Made by a program: the position numbers and the translations under genes. The notes beneath the pieces are model-generated. The model ran no database searches. It was not told where the DNA came from and saw only the letters and a list, made by a program, of their open reading frames with translations. Below are positions 45,107 through 57,495 of a DNA stretch of 64,000 nucleotides, one piece after another. The DNA is taken from positions 124,001 to 188,000 of the forward strand of contig CALSFV010000029.1 in NCBI GenBank assembly GCA_943737045.1, in the 5' to 3' direction. Positions within the stretch are counted from its first letter, which is position 1; every line of letters begins with the position of its first letter. Origin of the DNA: Parapristionchus giblindavisi (lineage: Eukaryota; Nematoda; Chromadorea; Rhabditida; Diplogasteridae).

Positions 45107-46861
45107 TGGGGAGCAGAACGGGGTGTTAACGACAGATGCTAATTAGAAACTCTCCTCTCTGGCCATACTCTCTCGCCTTCTTTCGTTGCCTTCGAGAGAT
45201 TGTTGACAGAGTGGACAGTCGAATTACCTCGATGTGCGCCACAGATTTATTAAATAAAAAGAAAGAGAGAGAGAGAGAGAAAGGGGGCGTGGCCGGTAAC
45301 AAACACGATAACCATTCTATTTTATATATAGTGTATGATGAGTAAATGTGTGTTTTAGATTTAAAGGTACACCACCAACTAATAGTACAAAATCAGAAAT
45401 AATTCTGAGATGAGCTTATAATGAAGAAGTGAAACGTATCTGACTCTGTTCAATAATACAATAACATGGAATACTTTCCGCTTTTTACATACTCTCTCAA
45501 CAGTTTTTTAAAGGAAAGATCTCATGGTAACCCTGCTACGAACCAATGATTAGCCAGCTTTTTAAGTTGTTTCAATGTCAATTTCATAGCATGTTCTTGG
45601 AAATATGCCAACAAATACTCTCGTTGTCTGTCTCTCTCTTCTCTCATCATCTACATCTTTCTCTAACATGTTCTAACCACGAATTCTTCCCACGCCGTGA
45701 GTGATCGTTCTTTGATCAGAGCAGAGACTGTGTAGATATGAGAGAGTCTGGGAAGTGAGAGAGGTCAGAGAAAGGAAGGCAACGCGCATCAATGACCCAC
45801 AGTTGTTTACTAATCGGTCACATTGGTTCCCTCCGGTTTCGATGTCTCCCGCCTTTTTCACAATATCATTGCTCCATTTTCTTCATTTCATCTTGTCATT
45901 TTGCTTTTCTTCTGCTTTTTATTCGAAAATGCTCAAACTATTTGATCTCTCGTCTCGTTTCTCTCTATCTCTATCTCTCGTCTCGTTTCTCTCTATCTCT
46001 ATCTCTCGTCTCGTTTCTCTCTCTCTCTCCCTCTCTCCATCTAATAATTTTACTTCTCCCTCTTACTCTCTCCCTCTCCTTCTCCCTCTTCCTCTCTCCC
46101 TCTCCCTCTCCTTCTCTCTCTCTCAATACATGATTATCTATCGACTGTATGACTTATCTTTGAACTTTCTTCTTCCATTTGCATCTCACTATTGTTGTCT
46201 ATTCTTTCATCCCTTTCTTCCAATTTGCGTATGATTATCACGTACTACGTGTTCTCATCCTTATTGATTCCGTGTATTGTTTTAGGTGCATTGTCCTGTT
46301 CCCCACGTAGTAATCCCATTTCAAACTCATCTTTGAACTTTGCCTTCTTGCTCACTGCCCCTCTGGGATTCATATTATCAAGTTTAAGTTGTCTTCTCTG
46401 GGCCCGCTTTCACTTACTGTCACTAGCCTTACCAAAAGGGAGCATTGCCAGAGTGGAGTTTACGATAATCTGTGCCGTATTCCTGCCTATTCCTATGTAA
46501 ATTGATCATACCCATTTCCTAGCCTTATTGATTAGACGCGTCCTATGTACATGTTTATGTGTGATATCAGACAATGCTCTCTCTGATCAACACACTCTCT
46601 CTCTTCACATTTTCTCTCTCTCTCTCTCCACCTTTTCTCTTTCTCTAACTAACTATCTCTCACAGGCCCCATCCACTTATTTCTACTTATCATGTTCAAG
46701 TTTAGTTCAGTGTGTTGAACCTATCGTGGGATTCGATTGATCTCTGATAAAAACCATTAATCTTAAACTCTTAATGCTCATTCTATCCTCTTTGTTGTTG
46801 TTCCTGTGATTTCGCCACAATTTCTTGGAAATCGGTTTCAATCATTTCAAATCCATTTAAG

Positions 46862-48010
46862 ATTAAGTAGTCGTGTCATGAACTACGAGCTGATTGGATT
46901 GGAGTTGATCAGAAAGGAGTCAAGGACAGCAACAAGAAGATCACGCCCTTCTTCTCTTGATAGATAGTATTTTTATCCTGACAAGGTATATGTATTGTAG
47001 TTCATGTACGGTGTCACGTATGTAATTGGCTTTGTTTTCATGAAACCGTTACGCTGTCGACGATTCCATAGCCTCTGACGTAGTGCAGATGATGGAGTGC
47101 AGATCGTCAACCTACAGCAAGACAGCCATCGCTTGACTGAAGGTACGGCATTTGCAACATAATTCAAGAATCATCTGTACATGGTCACACACATCATGGA
47201 TAAATATCTCTGGTCACATCAGCAATACGTAATCTACGATGTTATTTCTCGTAAGGATCACTTTTGTTTATCTAGCTCTTTTAGTCCTAGGTAGAATAGA
47301 CATCATCTTCATTTGTTAAATTGTACGATAGTGAAATATTGATCGATTAAGAGATCCTTCGTCTCCTCTCAGATCAATACTGAAAGAGAAAAATGAAATG
47401 GTGAAATCATTGAACAATTCTTCAGCGTCAACCATCGTCAAAGATATCGTCAGAAGGCGCAGCCGTCGTCAACATCATTGAGGGTCAACTCTACAAGCAT
47501 CTGAAGGAAGGACCACCATCACTCGAGCAAAGGTACGGTAGTTGCACCTCAATTCAGACTTCATTTGTATATTATACATGGTCATAAATATCATTCTCGA
47601 TCAAAAAGCTGCATTGAAATGTTTTTACAACTTTTATCAATCTGTTGTTTCTCCTATCTATAGCTCTCTTACTACTAATTTAAGGCACATCCGAGCTAAT
47701 TTGACTCTTCGCTCTGGCAACACTCTCTCGCAAACAAAGAAAGCACGGTCATTATCAGAGCAGAGAGTATCAAATTAGCTCGGGTTTATTTTAAAATAAT
47801 TACGATAACTGAAAGTTTTAATGGAAGTGAAACCTCACAAACATCTTTGCCATTCAATGTAGGTACATAGAATCCTTTGCTTGCACAAAATGGTGACGAA
47901 GGTGAATTCTTTGAATAAGTGACAATCTATCACTCTTCAGGGTGATCGTCGATGAAGTCATCAGAAGGACATCTTTACCGAGCCTGATGGTCTACCTTTT
48001 TGAAGAAGGA
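46862..48010 (+). pseudogene. U2 copy of the four-exon gene family, best-preserved exon C
   Basis: Exon A 46862-46985 (frame shifted; ITPFFS then TGA). Exon B ends at 47142 with GACTGAAG/GTACGG; it keeps VQIVNLQQDSHRLTE without the TAG of U1/U3. Exon C 47426-47532 is fully open: SSEGAAVVNIIEGQLYKHLK, then EGPPSLEQ, then AAAG/GTACGG. Its first 27 bases differ in length from U3's 32, which shifts its frame against exon B. Exon D starts at 47941 (VIVDEVIRR) and soon stops. So this copy is also broken. Confidence 0.6.
47691..47783. repeat. Small foldback element (93 bp), best copy
   Basis: Perfect 14-bp terminal inverted repeats CCGAGCTAATTTGA/TCAAATTAGCTCGG. The inner left arm CTCTGGCAACACTCTC faces a partner with TCAGAGCAGAGAG. 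Related copies at 39385, 41900 and 52042. Transcripts could form a long hairpin. Confidence 0.75.
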
Positions 48011-51000
48011 TCTTGCTGACTAACTTCCAGCTATTGATCTTTTGGTATTTTTTTTAAATTAAAATTCTTCAAATCTGCTTAATCCTTTTTTTTTGCAAAT
48101 TCTGTGCAGAAATAAATTAGCAGTAATATTTTCCAATTTCGTTTTTTCTCCGGTTTATTTTAGTGATGAGCCCAAGTTGTTTGTGAAAATTCGCAGAGGA
48201 CAACTAGGAATTTTTAAAGATTATATTTTTGCGCACTGAATTGTCATATCAGGTTAAACATGAGAATAAACTTGATTTTAAGGTGTGTGGGAGGCGAAGA
48301 AGCTAAAAACGCTACATATCCGGTGACCTGATCTTGATAAAGTGATTAAATGTAAAATGTAAAATGCTAATGATTATGAATTAAAGTGGAGCAGATATCG
48401 ATTGGACATTTTTTTTTCTTGATTCCTTCTTGATTGATTTGTTTTTTTTTTTAAATATTTATTCTTCTTGCATCTTCTGTCGCTTGGATCTCGGACGAAG
48501 CTCGACATAGAATCAGAGAACGTTGTAACTCCGCCGAGTTAGTTCTCTTTTTTTGCATCAACCATTTTTTTCAAAATTGATATATCTTTTTTAAATTCAG
48601 TGCAGAAAAATAGGGTTAATTTTAACAAATTTCCGTATTTCTCTAGATGTGAAAAACACAAGTTTTAAAAAAAAATGCAATTTACAACATTTCAAAGACA
48701 CGGAAAAATTGCAAGAGGAGGCACGAAGTTCTCTAGAAAACAGAAAAAAAACAGCTCGTTTTATACACCCTCTCGCCTCATTTTTTTATCCGTAACTTTT
48801 GACCTCCTTTTTTTCTTTTTTATTCATTCCTCTGCTTTTCTGTTTAGCGTATTGTCGGTCTGGAATTGTTGCCCACTTATCAATTGTCATCTACACCCCT
48901 CACTCATCTATTTCATCTACAGATAAGGAGGCCTATTGGATCCCCTCTCAGAAGGTCTTTGCAAACCCGGGAGTTGTATTTTCTTCTTCATTCGGCCACA
49001 TCTTCCTGCTACGTGGGTTGTCAACTTCGACATCAAATAGATTATTTTCTGGATTTAACTTAAGGTTAGCGCAGATGTATCTAGAGAGAACATCAAGATT
49101 ATAGCAGGAGAACCGAGGAATAGAGGAAAGTAGAGCCATTAATATGTGAAGAACCCCATGACTGACCGGACCACTTTGTGAACGTGATAAAGTATTGCAC
49201 TATCGTCAGTTTTATTCTCTTTTCGTTACTTTTCAACACCATATCAGTCTCTGCCAGCCATAGAATATACACTATTTAGCAGATAACGGGAGCAGAACGG
49301 GGTGTTAACGACACATGTTAATTAGAAACTCTCCTCTCTGGCCATACTCTCTCGCCTTCTTTCGAGAGATTGTTGACAGAGTGGACAGTCGAATTACCTC
49401 GATGTGCGCCACAGATTTATTAAATAAAAAGAAAGAGAGAGAGAGAGAGAGAAAGGGGGCGTGGCCGGTAACAAACACGATAACCATTCTATTTTATATA
49501 TAGTGTATGATGAGTAAATGTGTGTTTTAGATTTAAAGGTACTCAAGGAGCTAATAGAAAAAAATCAGAGATAATTCTGAGATGAGCTTATAATGAAGAA
49601 GTGAAACGTATCTGACTCTGTTCAATAATGATATATTTTGCTAGACAAACCTGTTTGTTGAAGTAAAATATCTATTATGCTTCACTGCGAATCAATCACA
49701 AATTGTAATAACATGCTATTGTAATAACATTTTAATAACATGGAATACTTTCCGCTTTTTACATACTCTCTCATCAGTTTTTTAAAGGAAAGATCTCATG
49801 GTAACCCTGCTACTAACCAATGATTAGGCAGCTTTTTAAGTTGTTTCAATGTCAATTTCATAGCATGTTCTTGGCACTGTGCCAACAAATACTCTCGTTG
49901 TCTGTCTCTCTCCTTTCGCGTCTTCCCTCATCATCTACATCTTTCTCTATCATGTTCTAACCACGAATTCTTCCCACGCCGTGAGTGATCGTTCTTTGAT
50001 CAGAGCAGAGACTGTGAAGATATGAGAGAGTCTGGGAAGTGAGAGAGGTCAGAGAAAGGAAGGCAACGCGCATCAATGACCCACAGTTGTTTACTAATCG
50101 GTCACATTGGTTCCCTCCGGTTTCGATGTCTCCCGCCTTTTTCACAATATCATTGCTCCATTTTCTTCATTTCATCTTGTCATTTTGGTTTTCTTCTGCT
50201 TTTTATTCGAAAATGCTCAAACTATTTGATCTCTCGTCTCGTTTCTCTCTCTCTCTATCTCTCGTCTCGTTTCTCTCTCTCTCCCTCTCTCCATCTAACT
50301 CTCCTTCTCCATCTCTCAATACATGATTATCTATCGACTGTATGACTATCTTTGAACTTAATATGACCATTTGCACATCACTATTGTTATCTAGTCTTTC
50401 ATCCCTTGTCTTCCAGTTTGCGTATGATTATCATATACTACGTGTTCCTATTCTTATTGATTCCGTGTATTGTTTTCGTTCGCATTGTCCTCTTCCTCTC
50501 GTATTGGCATTTGTCCCATTTCAAACTCGATCTTTTAACTTTGCCTTCTTGTTCACTGTCCCCTCTCGGATTCATATTATCAAGTTTAAGCTGTCTACTC
50601 TGGGCCCGCTTTCACATACTTTACCAAAAAGAGAACATTGCGATAGTTTACGAGTAGTTTGGATATCCATTTAAATCAGTTGAAATATGCCGTATTCCTG
50701 CCTATTCCTATGTAAATTGATCATACCCATTCCCTAACCTTATCGATTAGACGCTTCCTATGTACATGTCTATGTGTGAGATCAGACTATGCTCTCCCTC
50801 TCTCTCTCTGATCCGCACACTATCTCTTCACAATTTCTGTTTTTCTATTATAACTAACTATTTCATCCAGGCCCCATCCCCTTATGTCTAGACTTTTCAG
50901 TGATCAGTTCTAGTTTCGTTCATTGTGGTAAACCTATCGTAGTTTCGACAAATGTTCAACTAATCACTGATAAGAAACCGTTTCGTTTAAGTCTTACTCT

Positions 51001-51745
51001 ATCCTCTCTATCGTTATTCCTGTAATTCCACCACAATTGCCTGGAAATCGTTATCAATTAATTCAAATTCATTTCAGATTGAGTAGTCGTGTCGTCAACT
51101 ACGAGCTGATTGGATTGGAGACGTTCTTCATGTCGGATTTAAGGACATCAACAAGAAGATCACGCCCTTCTTCTCTTGATAGATAGTATTTTTATCCTGA
51201 CAAGGTATATGTATTGTAGTTCATGTACGGTACCACGTATGTAATTGGCTTTTTTTCATGAAACCGCTACGCTGCCGCAGCACTCCGGATCTGATGAGGT
51301 TGTGTAGATCGTCAAAGGGCGCCAAAGCAGCCATAACTTGACTGAAGGTACGGTAGTTGCACCATAATACAAGAATCATAAGTACATGGCTATAAAGAGT
51401 CCTAGTTATAATACAGACTCCACTGTAGTCTTTACTTTTATCTGGCAAATCGTACGGTATTGAAATATTGATCGATTAAGAGATCCTTCGTTCACTTTAC
51501 GATCAATGCTGACAGAGACAATTCATTGAACAATTCTTCAGGTTCTACATCATCGTCGTCGATGACGATGTCTGAAGGCGCTGCCGTCGTTAACGTCATC
51601 GAAGGTCAACTCTACAAGTAGGAAGGACCACTATCACTCGTGCAAAGGTACGGTAGTTGTACCATAATTCATCCTTCATTTATGTTAGTGTAGAGCTTGG
51701 TTATGCCGTAGGTAGAACGAAGAGTTGGATCATATTAGTTTATTG

Positions 51746-51786
51746 GTCAGACGCGTTTCGGGTCTTCAAAACCCATCATCAGTGAC
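51746..51786 (-). ncRNA. Hammerhead-ribozyme-like motif, second copy
   Basis: Minus strand GTCA-CTGATGA, stem II TGGGTTTTGAAGACCC, GAAA, CGC GTC, TGAC. The core and stem I match the U1 copy. Stem II has changed in its loop and inner bases but keeps GGGT/ACCC. Confidence 0.48.
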
Positions 51787-52041
51787 ATTACCTACAAATA
51801 ACAAACATTGGGACTAGACAAGAGTGAAAACACGAAAATCAGAGGACACACGGAAAATGACAAACGATTGCAATTGTTGACTATAGAGTGGAAAGATGAG
51901 TGAGAGAGTGGATAGATGGGTTATGTTAGAGACAGGAATTTTCTGTGAGTGTGGCAGCATTGATGTTTTCACAACTTTTATTAATCCGCGATGTTGTTTC
52001 TCCAATCTATAGCTCTCTTAGTACAAATTAAAGGCACACAC

Positions 52042-52132
52042 CCGAGCTAATTTGACTCTCCGCTCTGGCAACACTCTCGCAAACAAAGAAAGCGAGCGCA
52101 TTGCCAGAGCAGAAGATATCAAAGTAGCTTTG
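52042..52132. repeat. Small foldback element, U3 copy
   Basis: CCGAGCTAATTTGA left end, GCTCTGGCAACACTC facing GCATTGCCAGAGC, right end TCAAAGTAGCTTTGG. Same family as 47691-47783. Confidence 0.7.
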
Positions 52133-52517
52133 GTCTACTTGAAAATATGTAATTATGATAACTGAAGATTTTAATGGAAGTGAAACCTTTGTCATGAACA
52201 TCATTACGATTCAATACTGGCAAAGTCCTGTACAAAATGGTGACTATGATGAAATCGTTGAGTAATTGGTATTCTATCATTCTTCAGGGTAATCGTCGTC
52301 GCTTTATCATCTTTGAAGGACGAATCCACCGTGGCTGATGATCTACTCTTTTGTTTATGGACGATCTTACTTCTTAAACGCAGTCTCGTAGTATCACCAC
52401 CGTCGTATCCCTCCTATGCTCCGATCTCATCTTCCGAAATAATAAAGAATTTGGGGTTGTTAATGTATGATATCGGTGTCCAAGCCCGCACACTTAAAAA
52501 GGCGGAGTCCGCATCGT

Positions 52518-52528
52518 TATATAAATAG
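52518..52528 (+). promoter_or_regulatory. TATA-box-like core (TATATAAATAG), U3
   Basis: Same context as in U1 (GGCGGAGTCCGCATCG upstream; ATGGGCGGAGC downstream, then GGTATGTAAGT). Confidence 0.33.
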
Positions 52529-54670
52529 TGGTTACCAAAAATGGGCGGAGCTATGCATCGGTATGTAAGTATTGGACGAGCGAGTATATGTAGATCCTTT
52601 GACACATCAGATAGTAGGGACCCATGGTCTAGTGGATAAGAGCTCGGACAATCAACCGGATCGGTTGGTCGGCAGAAAAGTTCAATCCCCCGAGAAGGAT
52701 TAGCAAAAGAAATCATCTCCCATCTATGACCAACCTTTTTGCCATTTTTTACTAGATGCTTTCTCGCTCTCTCTGCGTTAACCTCTAGTGAGTGACAGAG
52801 GTCCCATGGAATGACCGTGAATCGTGAACTAACTTTTTTCACAAACATTTTGTTTCAATGAGTTTCACATCAAGTAGGGGTAAATGGACCATGCTGAGTT
52901 CAAAAATCATACTCTTTTTCTCGCCACGTTTCATCCAGAGCGAAAATCGTGTATGCGAATGTGGGCTTACTATCGTTTTCAGTGGGGAACGGTGCAATAG
53001 TCTCATGAAGACAAATGAAATGTAAGTACTTGAACAGAGCGTGGAGTTTAAAAAAAAGAGTTTCTTTCTTTTCGGATGCTAGGCAATGCCTAGTAGGTAT
53101 TTATTTTAAACGAGAATATAATTCCTTGAGATAAATTATATTTCACATTATATTTTTTGAACAGAGTTCGCTGAATTTGCTAGACGCTATTGCGTTTTAT
53201 GAATAAGGGGAGATGTTTGTTTTGAACTTTAAAAATACGTGGAATTGACAATGAGATCAACGTCGGATGAGGATTTATGAAAACTGCCTGAAACAAGGAT
53301 CAGTGGAACCATCTCATGTCGCTACAGATCCGGAGCAATCATGAATTTTTCAAAACTACTTTATCCTTTTTATCAAATTCAGTGCAGAAAAAATAATTTT
53401 ATTTTTTGACACTTTTCTCCGATTTATTTTTGATGGTAAGAACACAAGTTATGCGTAAAAACTGGCAGTGGACGAGTGCAAATATTTTCAATATTTAGCT
53501 TTTTGCGCACTGATTAGCAAATCAATACACGCACGATCCAGGAGAATAAGAATAATGATAAAACTGGAAACTTGGGCACGAGAACGACAGAGGGCATGGG
53601 AGAGGGGTAACTACAGTACCGTGCAAAAGTCTGGCCCCAAAATTTGAATCGCTATAACTTTCTTCGTACTTGACCGATCGACCCCCGGTTTGTTTTATTA
53701 AATAGTGTAACCATTGAACAAAATTTGTATGTTATTGATACCTACCTACGATGATGAAATGATTTCATCATTCTTGAAATGCCGAGGTGCGATCGTAAAA
53801 TTATTCTCAGGTAGATTTTTTCTATTCGTCCAATTTTTTTATGAGGAACGAACAACTATCGGTGAACGTTTTAAGCCATTAATCACGTTGCTTGCACATC
53901 GCTCCGAGGAATTAGCCAATTTCGCCTGACCCATCAAAATTTCGTAAAAATGTCATAACTCAGTCTGTAGTTGAGCTACGGGACTCAGATTTAACAAGTA
54001 TTATCACATGGTCATAAGGCACCACCATGCCAATTTCAGAAGGATTCCGGTTCTTGAAGAGAAAATTCGAAAAAAATCCCATACCATATTTTGGGCATAC
54101 GGTATTTCCCAGCCGATTTTTCTAAAAATCTAAAAATTTGCCATGACGTGCCTAAACATTTACCTAACACATCTATAAAGTGGCGAGATTAGAGAAGTTC
54201 AATTAGGGCTTTGCCCATAAAATACCATTGACAGTCAAAGTGGAATTTTGCGAGAAACGAGACAGATAAAAAAAGGTGGAAAGTCCAATAGTGGAACTAA
54301 ATTGAGGATACATGTAGGAAATGTGTTTATTAAACACTTGTTTCAAAATCCGATCGAAATTGATATGAAATACTCGGTTATTGACCCGTAATAATTCTCC
54401 ACCACTAACGAAATTAGGTTCCGTTCACTTTGACTATCAATGGTATTTTTATGGGCAAAGCCCTAATTGAACTCCTTTAATCTCGCCACTTCGTTGATGT
54501 GTTAGGTAGATGTTTGGGCATATCATACCAAATTTTTAGATTTTTAGAAAAACCGGCTGGGAAATACCGTATGCCCAAAATATGGTATGGGATTTTTTTC
54601 GAATTTTCTCTTCAAGAACCGGAATCCTTCTGAAATTGGCATGGTGGTGCCCTATGACCATGTGATAATA

Positions 54671-55909
54671 TTAGGTTGTCGGGAAAGTCTTGACAACTTT
54701 TTCGATCGTTTATTTCTCGAAGCAAACAGAAGTATGTTATGGGTTATATGCTCCATCATGATCAACAAATGTAGTGCTAACGTTCAGCCAAAATGTGGTT
54801 TCCCTCTTTGTAGAACCCAGCTGGGCGCGAAGTAAAGTATTGCTTGAGTTGAGACCCGATATTTCCACGGGACTTGAAGGTCCTATCTCGAAGGGCACGG
54901 GTCAGGCTTGCGAAAAGCTAGTAATCCGACGGGACCAAGTCAGGAGAATACGGGGGGTGATGGAGAACCATCCATCCATATACGGCCAGTTCCTGCCTGA
55001 CTTTATTGAAAACATGGTGACGGTGGTAATAGTGGTGATAATATATTTTTTTGTTCTTCTGACTTGAAAGATCGACTGCCTCCATCATATTCCGTAGTTG
55101 TGCGACGCACGTGGACTTGGTAATTGTCATGCCCTCGGGGAGCAGCTGCCAGCTGATCACACCATCCATTCCCCACCACACTGACAGCATGGGTTTTTGG
55201 GTGTGCAGGTTAGATTTGGCGGCATCCTGTGGGGTTTCTCGTTGTTCAACCCACTCGGCTCACCTGTGGTTGTTATCGTAGTAGACCCACTTTTCATCCC
55301 CCGTTATGAGCCGGACCAGCCATCGATCCCCAAAGTGGAGAGTGGGGTGGATAATGGAATCATCGATTCGACGATCAAGGTTGGTTTTGGTGTGATCATA
55401 GGGTATGAATCGACCGAGAAATTTTCACATTCCAATGGATTTCCGGTATTCCTCGACTGTGCTATGGTGGACTCCAAGTGTGATGACCAATTTACAGACA
55501 CTTTGAAATCGGTCCGATTCCACAAGTTTCTTCGACGTGTCAAAATCCAACTCACGGGGTCTGCCGTTTAAGGAAGGAAATGTCGTTTCCTTTGAAGCGC
55601 AGGAGCCAAGTCTTGATGGTGTTGTAGTGTGGGCATGTCTGTCATAAAAAATCTTCAGGAGGGTATCCGAATCCTTCGTTGTGGTGTCGGATAGGAGGAG
55701 GTAAAGTGGAACATGACGGTCGTGGAAAGCACTAATGTCATACATCGTTGCACAACTAGAGCCTGACTGATGTGAATGGAATGGGGAGTTGTTTACAGCA
55801 AAGGCCCGTCACGGCTTGGTATACACTAGTAACGAGAGAAACCCAAAGTGCAACTGCGACACACAGTGGAAAGGCAAACATATGTGTCAAGACTTTCCCG
55901 AAAACCTAA
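54671..55909 (-). mobile_element. Nested mariner-like element, 1239 bp
   Basis: Terminal repeats TTAGGTTGTCGGGAAAGTC and, on the right, GACTTTCCCGAAAACCTAA, with TA duplications at 54669-54670 and 55910-55911. It interrupts the right arm of the outer element: removing it restores GTGATAATACTTGTT, which matches the complement of the left arm. Size is typical of mariner. Confidence 0.92.
54918..55745 (-). pseudogene. Dead mariner transposase
   Basis: Fragments in order on the minus strand: N-terminal helix-turn-helix part (GRPRELDFDTSKKLVESD, LGVHHSTVEEYRKSIGM, near 55425-55600), first catalytic Asp in GDEKWVYYD (near 55280-55303), MLSVWWGMDGVISW, and the C-terminal PPYSPDLVPSDY with the last Asp. 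An in-frame TGA follows GDEKWVYYDNNHR. The second catalytic Asp region is replaced by a His/Tyr-rich stretch from a TGGTGA-type microsatellite near 55020-55045, and the frame shifts elsewhere. Inactive. Confidence 0.9.
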
Positions 55910-56527
55910 TACTTGTTGAATCTGAGTCCCGTAGCTCAACTACAGACTGAGTTATGACATTTTTACGAAATTTTGATGGGTCAGGTGAAATTGGCTAATT
56001 CCTCGGAGCGATGTGCAAGCAACGTGATTAATGGCTTAAAACGTTCACCGATAGTTGTTCGTTTCTCATAAAAAATTGGACGAATAGAAAAAATCTACCT
56101 GAGAATAAACCTATTTTTACGATCGCACCTCGGCATTTCAAGAATGATGAAATCATTTCATCATCGTAGGTAGGTATCAATAATCAAATTTTGTTCAATG
56201 GTTACACTATTTAATAAAACAAATCGGGTGTCGATTTGTCAAGTACGAAGAAAGTTATAGCGATTCAAATTTTGGGGCCAGACTTTTGCACGGTACTGTA
56301 TGAGAGGGACCACGATGTATCGATGATACACCAGGAGCTTTGTCAAATTGAGGAAAAGAAAAGAAAGCAGAGAAAACTGTTCATTTTATACCCTCCCGCC
56401 TTGTTTTCCATTCGTATCTTGAATCATACATTTCCTTTGTCCTCGCCATGGATAATATAGTGGATTGATTTTTGAAATATGGTGATTTTAAACCACACCA
56501 GCAGTTGATTGGATTATTGATATATGA

Positions 56528-57495
56528 GTTCATGAACTCATTAGGATGGTTTTTGTCGAAATCCAAACTAATTTCCGAATCAAATAGACAATTTTCAAAA
56601 TCGATTTTCTCGAAGCTCAGCTCGATTGGGCAACGTTTGAAAGCGGATTCGTAATCAGCATCGAAAACTGATTCTATTCTTGTCATTGCCATCTCATATG
56701 GCCAGGACAAGTTGGGAACGTTCCCTTGTTAGATCTGAAAATGAGTCACGCCTGTTACGAGAGAATCGACCTAACTTTCGGAATTGAAAAAAATTACAAA
56801 ACAAGTTCTCTCCAGTTTTATTCTTGTTTAGGCATGTCCTACCATACCCCAAAGTGCCATTGTGCAAATATCATTCTGGGGCTCCCTACACAGGGTCGGT
56901 CATCCGGGAACCCAACTTTGAACTCAAATATCTCGGTTCAGGTGCATTTCTGTGAAAAACTGTCGAGAGGGTAACCCCGCTATTTTTTCGTCATCTATCG
57001 ATCTAAACAAAGTTCATGAACTCATTAGGATGGTTTTTGTCGAAATCCAAACTAATTTCCGAATCAAATAGACAATTTTCAAAATCGATTTTCTCGAAGC
57101 TCAGCTCGATTGGGCAACGTTTGAAAGCGGATTCGTAATCAGCATCGAAAACTGATTCTATTCTTGTCATTGCCATCTCATATGGCCAGGACAAGTTGGG
57201 AACGTTCCCTTGTTAGATCTGAAAATGAGTCACGCCTGTTACGAGAGAATCGACCTAACTTTCGGAATTGAAAAAAATTACAAAACAAGTTCTCTCCAGT
57301 TTTATTCTTGTTTAGGCATGTCCTACCATACCCCAAAGTGCCATTGTGCAAATATCATTCTGGGGCTCCCTACACAGGGTCGGTCATCCGGGAACCCAAC
57401 TTTGAACTCAAATATCTCGGTTCAGGTGCATTTCTGTGAAAAACTGTCGAGAGGGTAACCCCGCTATTTTTTCGTCATCTATCGATCTAAACAAA
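56528..57495 (+). repeat. Tandem duplication, two 484-bp copies
   Basis: Sequence from GTTCATGAACTCATTAGG to ATCGATCTAAACAAA occurs twice in a row (56528-57011 and 57012-57495) with almost no differences. It includes the left arm of the large foldback. U1 has a single copy, so the duplication arose after U1 and U3 separated. Confidence 0.9.

Larger units (their letters stand above)
45107..49287 (+). repeat. Duplicated unit U2
   Basis: Begins at GGAGCAGAACGGGGTGTTAAC, which also opens U3 (49288) and U4 (about 59819). Contains the conserved block (45729-45845), pyrimidine tract (45946-46128) and gene copy. Its 46320-47630 part is near-identical to U4 61460-62800, and 48030-49287 to U3 58575-59819 at a constant offset of 10532 bp. 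48011-48700 is AT-rich with T-runs and no gene. 48799-49104 is an open frame shared with 59331-59636, probably non-coding. Confidence 0.8.
51078..52440 (+). pseudogene. U3 copy of the four-exon gene family
   Basis: Exons A 51078-51204, B 51281-51347, C 51542-51647, D from 52288, with GT/AG borders. Exon B begins HSGSDEVV then TAG. Its end phase (GAA G) joins exon C so that C reads GSTSSSSMTMSEGAAVVN and VIEGQLYK, then TAG. This is the copy that shows the B/C phase best. Compared with U2, exon C lacks about 13 bases after LYK. Hence a pseudogene, but informative for the ancestral protein. Confidence 0.6.
53614..56298. mobile_element. Non-autonomous Tc1/mariner-type foldback element with long inverted arms
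   Basis: Begins CAGTACCGTGCAAAAGTC and ends with its exact complement, flanked by TA (53612-53613 and 56299-56300). The U1 paralogue at 43855 has the empty site GGGTAACTATGAGAGG, so the ends are exact. The arms are about 630 bp long (53614 to about 54245; the other arm from about 54418, split by a nested element, to 56298) around a loop of about 170 bp. The arms contain no transposase, so it must have been moved in trans. Confidence 0.93.

Noticed and set aside
55197..55571. Plus-strand 124-codon frame
   Set aside because: Shadow of the mariner transposase encoded on the minus strand.
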